In this document: positions 63,677 through 64,000 of the stretch, in pieces
How the letters are laid out: every line of letters starts with the position of its first letter
How positions within the stretch are numbered: position 1 is the first letter of the stretch
Source: Lysobacter sp. Root690
GTDB lineage: Bacteria; Pseudomonadota; Gammaproteobacteria; Xanthomonadales; Xanthomonadaceae
NCBI RefSeq assembly: GCF_001427785.1
Contig: NZ_LMHM01000016.1
Location: forward strand, 421,246 to 485,245
Length of the DNA: 64,000 bases
Direction of reading: 5' to 3'
The notes under the pieces: model-generated
What the model was told of the DNA's origin: nothing
The model's input: only the letters and a program-made list of their open reading frames with translations
The model's database searches: none
Translations under genes and position numbers: made by a program

Positions 63677-64000
63677 TCAATCAACCTCGGACAATTCAAT
63701 TGCATGCCCCAGCGCGCGCTCGTTCATATACAGCTCGTGCAGGGCGCGAGCCAATTGCTGCAAAACAGATGCAGGGCCATAAATCGAGAGCATGTCCGCC
63801 TCAGGATTGAAATCCAACTGTTGCGATTCGGCAGACAAGGATTTGGCCACCGACTTGGCCAGACTTGCCCAGCTGTAGCCGTTGCTCTCGCGGCCACGAC
63901 CAGCAAACACATGCCTGCGAGCAAACATCCCGTTATCGAGAAGGCTTAGACGCGCCTCATCGTCATCGTCCTCACCATAAATAATGAATGGCGCGTAGCT
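63677..64000 (-). CDS. Imm51-like immunity protein, 5' end beyond right edge
   Basis: The last 107 codons of a leftward gene; the frame is open to the window edge. It reads YAPFIIYGEDDDDEARLSLL, then YSWASLAKSVAKSL, LDFNPEADMLSIYG and VLQQLARALHELYMNE. The pattern of a domain with (Y/F)DPEA-M-x-x-YG and a following helix resembles the Imm51 family of polymorphic-toxin immunity proteins as I remember it. Its effector would lie to the right. The 250 bases between it and the tssA terminator hold nothing recognisable. Confidence 0.5.
   Translation of the reverse strand, partial: SYAPFIIYGEDDDDEARLSLLDNGMFARRHVFAGRGRESNGYSWASLAKSVAKSLSAESQQLDFNPEADMLSIYGPASVLQQLARALHELYMNERALGHAIELSEVD

Noticed and set aside
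1-64000. CRISPR arrays, insertion sequences, integrases, tRNA or rRNA genes
   Set aside because: I looked for regular spacer repeats, transposase motifs, terminal inverted repeats and tRNA-like cloverleafs in the gaps and found none that I can support.

Overview
The window is GC-rich, densely coded DNA that looks chromosomal and gammaproteobacterial. The best guess is a Lysobacter-like member of the Xanthomonadaceae. This rests on the lipopeptide-type NRPS genes, a V8-like secreted protease, a DUF6289-type small secreted protein, a possible Clp (CRP-like) site and the T6SS gene set. It is an inference from gene content; no rRNA or tRNA gene is present to test it.

Left part (1-15 kb): a biosynthetic cluster. 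A leftward NRPS that begins with a fatty acyl-AMP ligase (FAAL-ACP-C-A, running off the left edge) and a rightward A-PCP-C protein flank an LpxL-like acyltransferase. A GT4-type glycosyltransferase overlaps the second NRPS gene by ATGA. A convergent three-gene operon (JmjC-like oxygenase, FkbM-like methyltransferase, GH13-like protein) follows. Together they suggest a lipopeptide that may be hydroxylated, methylated and glycosylated. The product is unknown.

Middle part (15-25 kb): an RND efflux pair (lipoprotein adaptor and permease), a GFA-family zinc protein, a small secreted cysteine protein, a V8-like serine protease behind a non-coding region rich in inverted and tandem repeats, a small lipoprotein, a malate:quinone oxidoreductase with an unusual N-terminal membrane anchor, and another lipoprotein.

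Right part (25-64 kb): a type VI secretion cluster with tssA, B, C, D (hcp), E, F, G, H (clpV), J, K, L and three vgrG genes. TssM and a PAAR protein are not in the window. Each vgrG heads its own cargo set. VgrG-1 precedes a DUF4123-like adaptor, a BTH_I2691/VasX-like membrane effector and a membrane protein that may be its immunity factor. VgrG-2 precedes a protein-arginine-deiminase (PAD) homologue and an exported probable immunity protein. VgrG-3 precedes a Tle5-type phospholipase D, a small membrane protein and an exported protein. Next to the first set lie decayed remains of an older effector/DUF6708 set, including a one-base frameshift in a C run. An Imm51-like gene runs off the right edge.

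The most striking single gene is the PAD homologue at 52300-54183. It has the middle and catalytic domains of animal PADs, all four catalytic residues and the first catalytic-domain calcium site, but most ligands of the second calcium site are replaced. Its position suggests that protein citrullination is used as a T6SS weapon.
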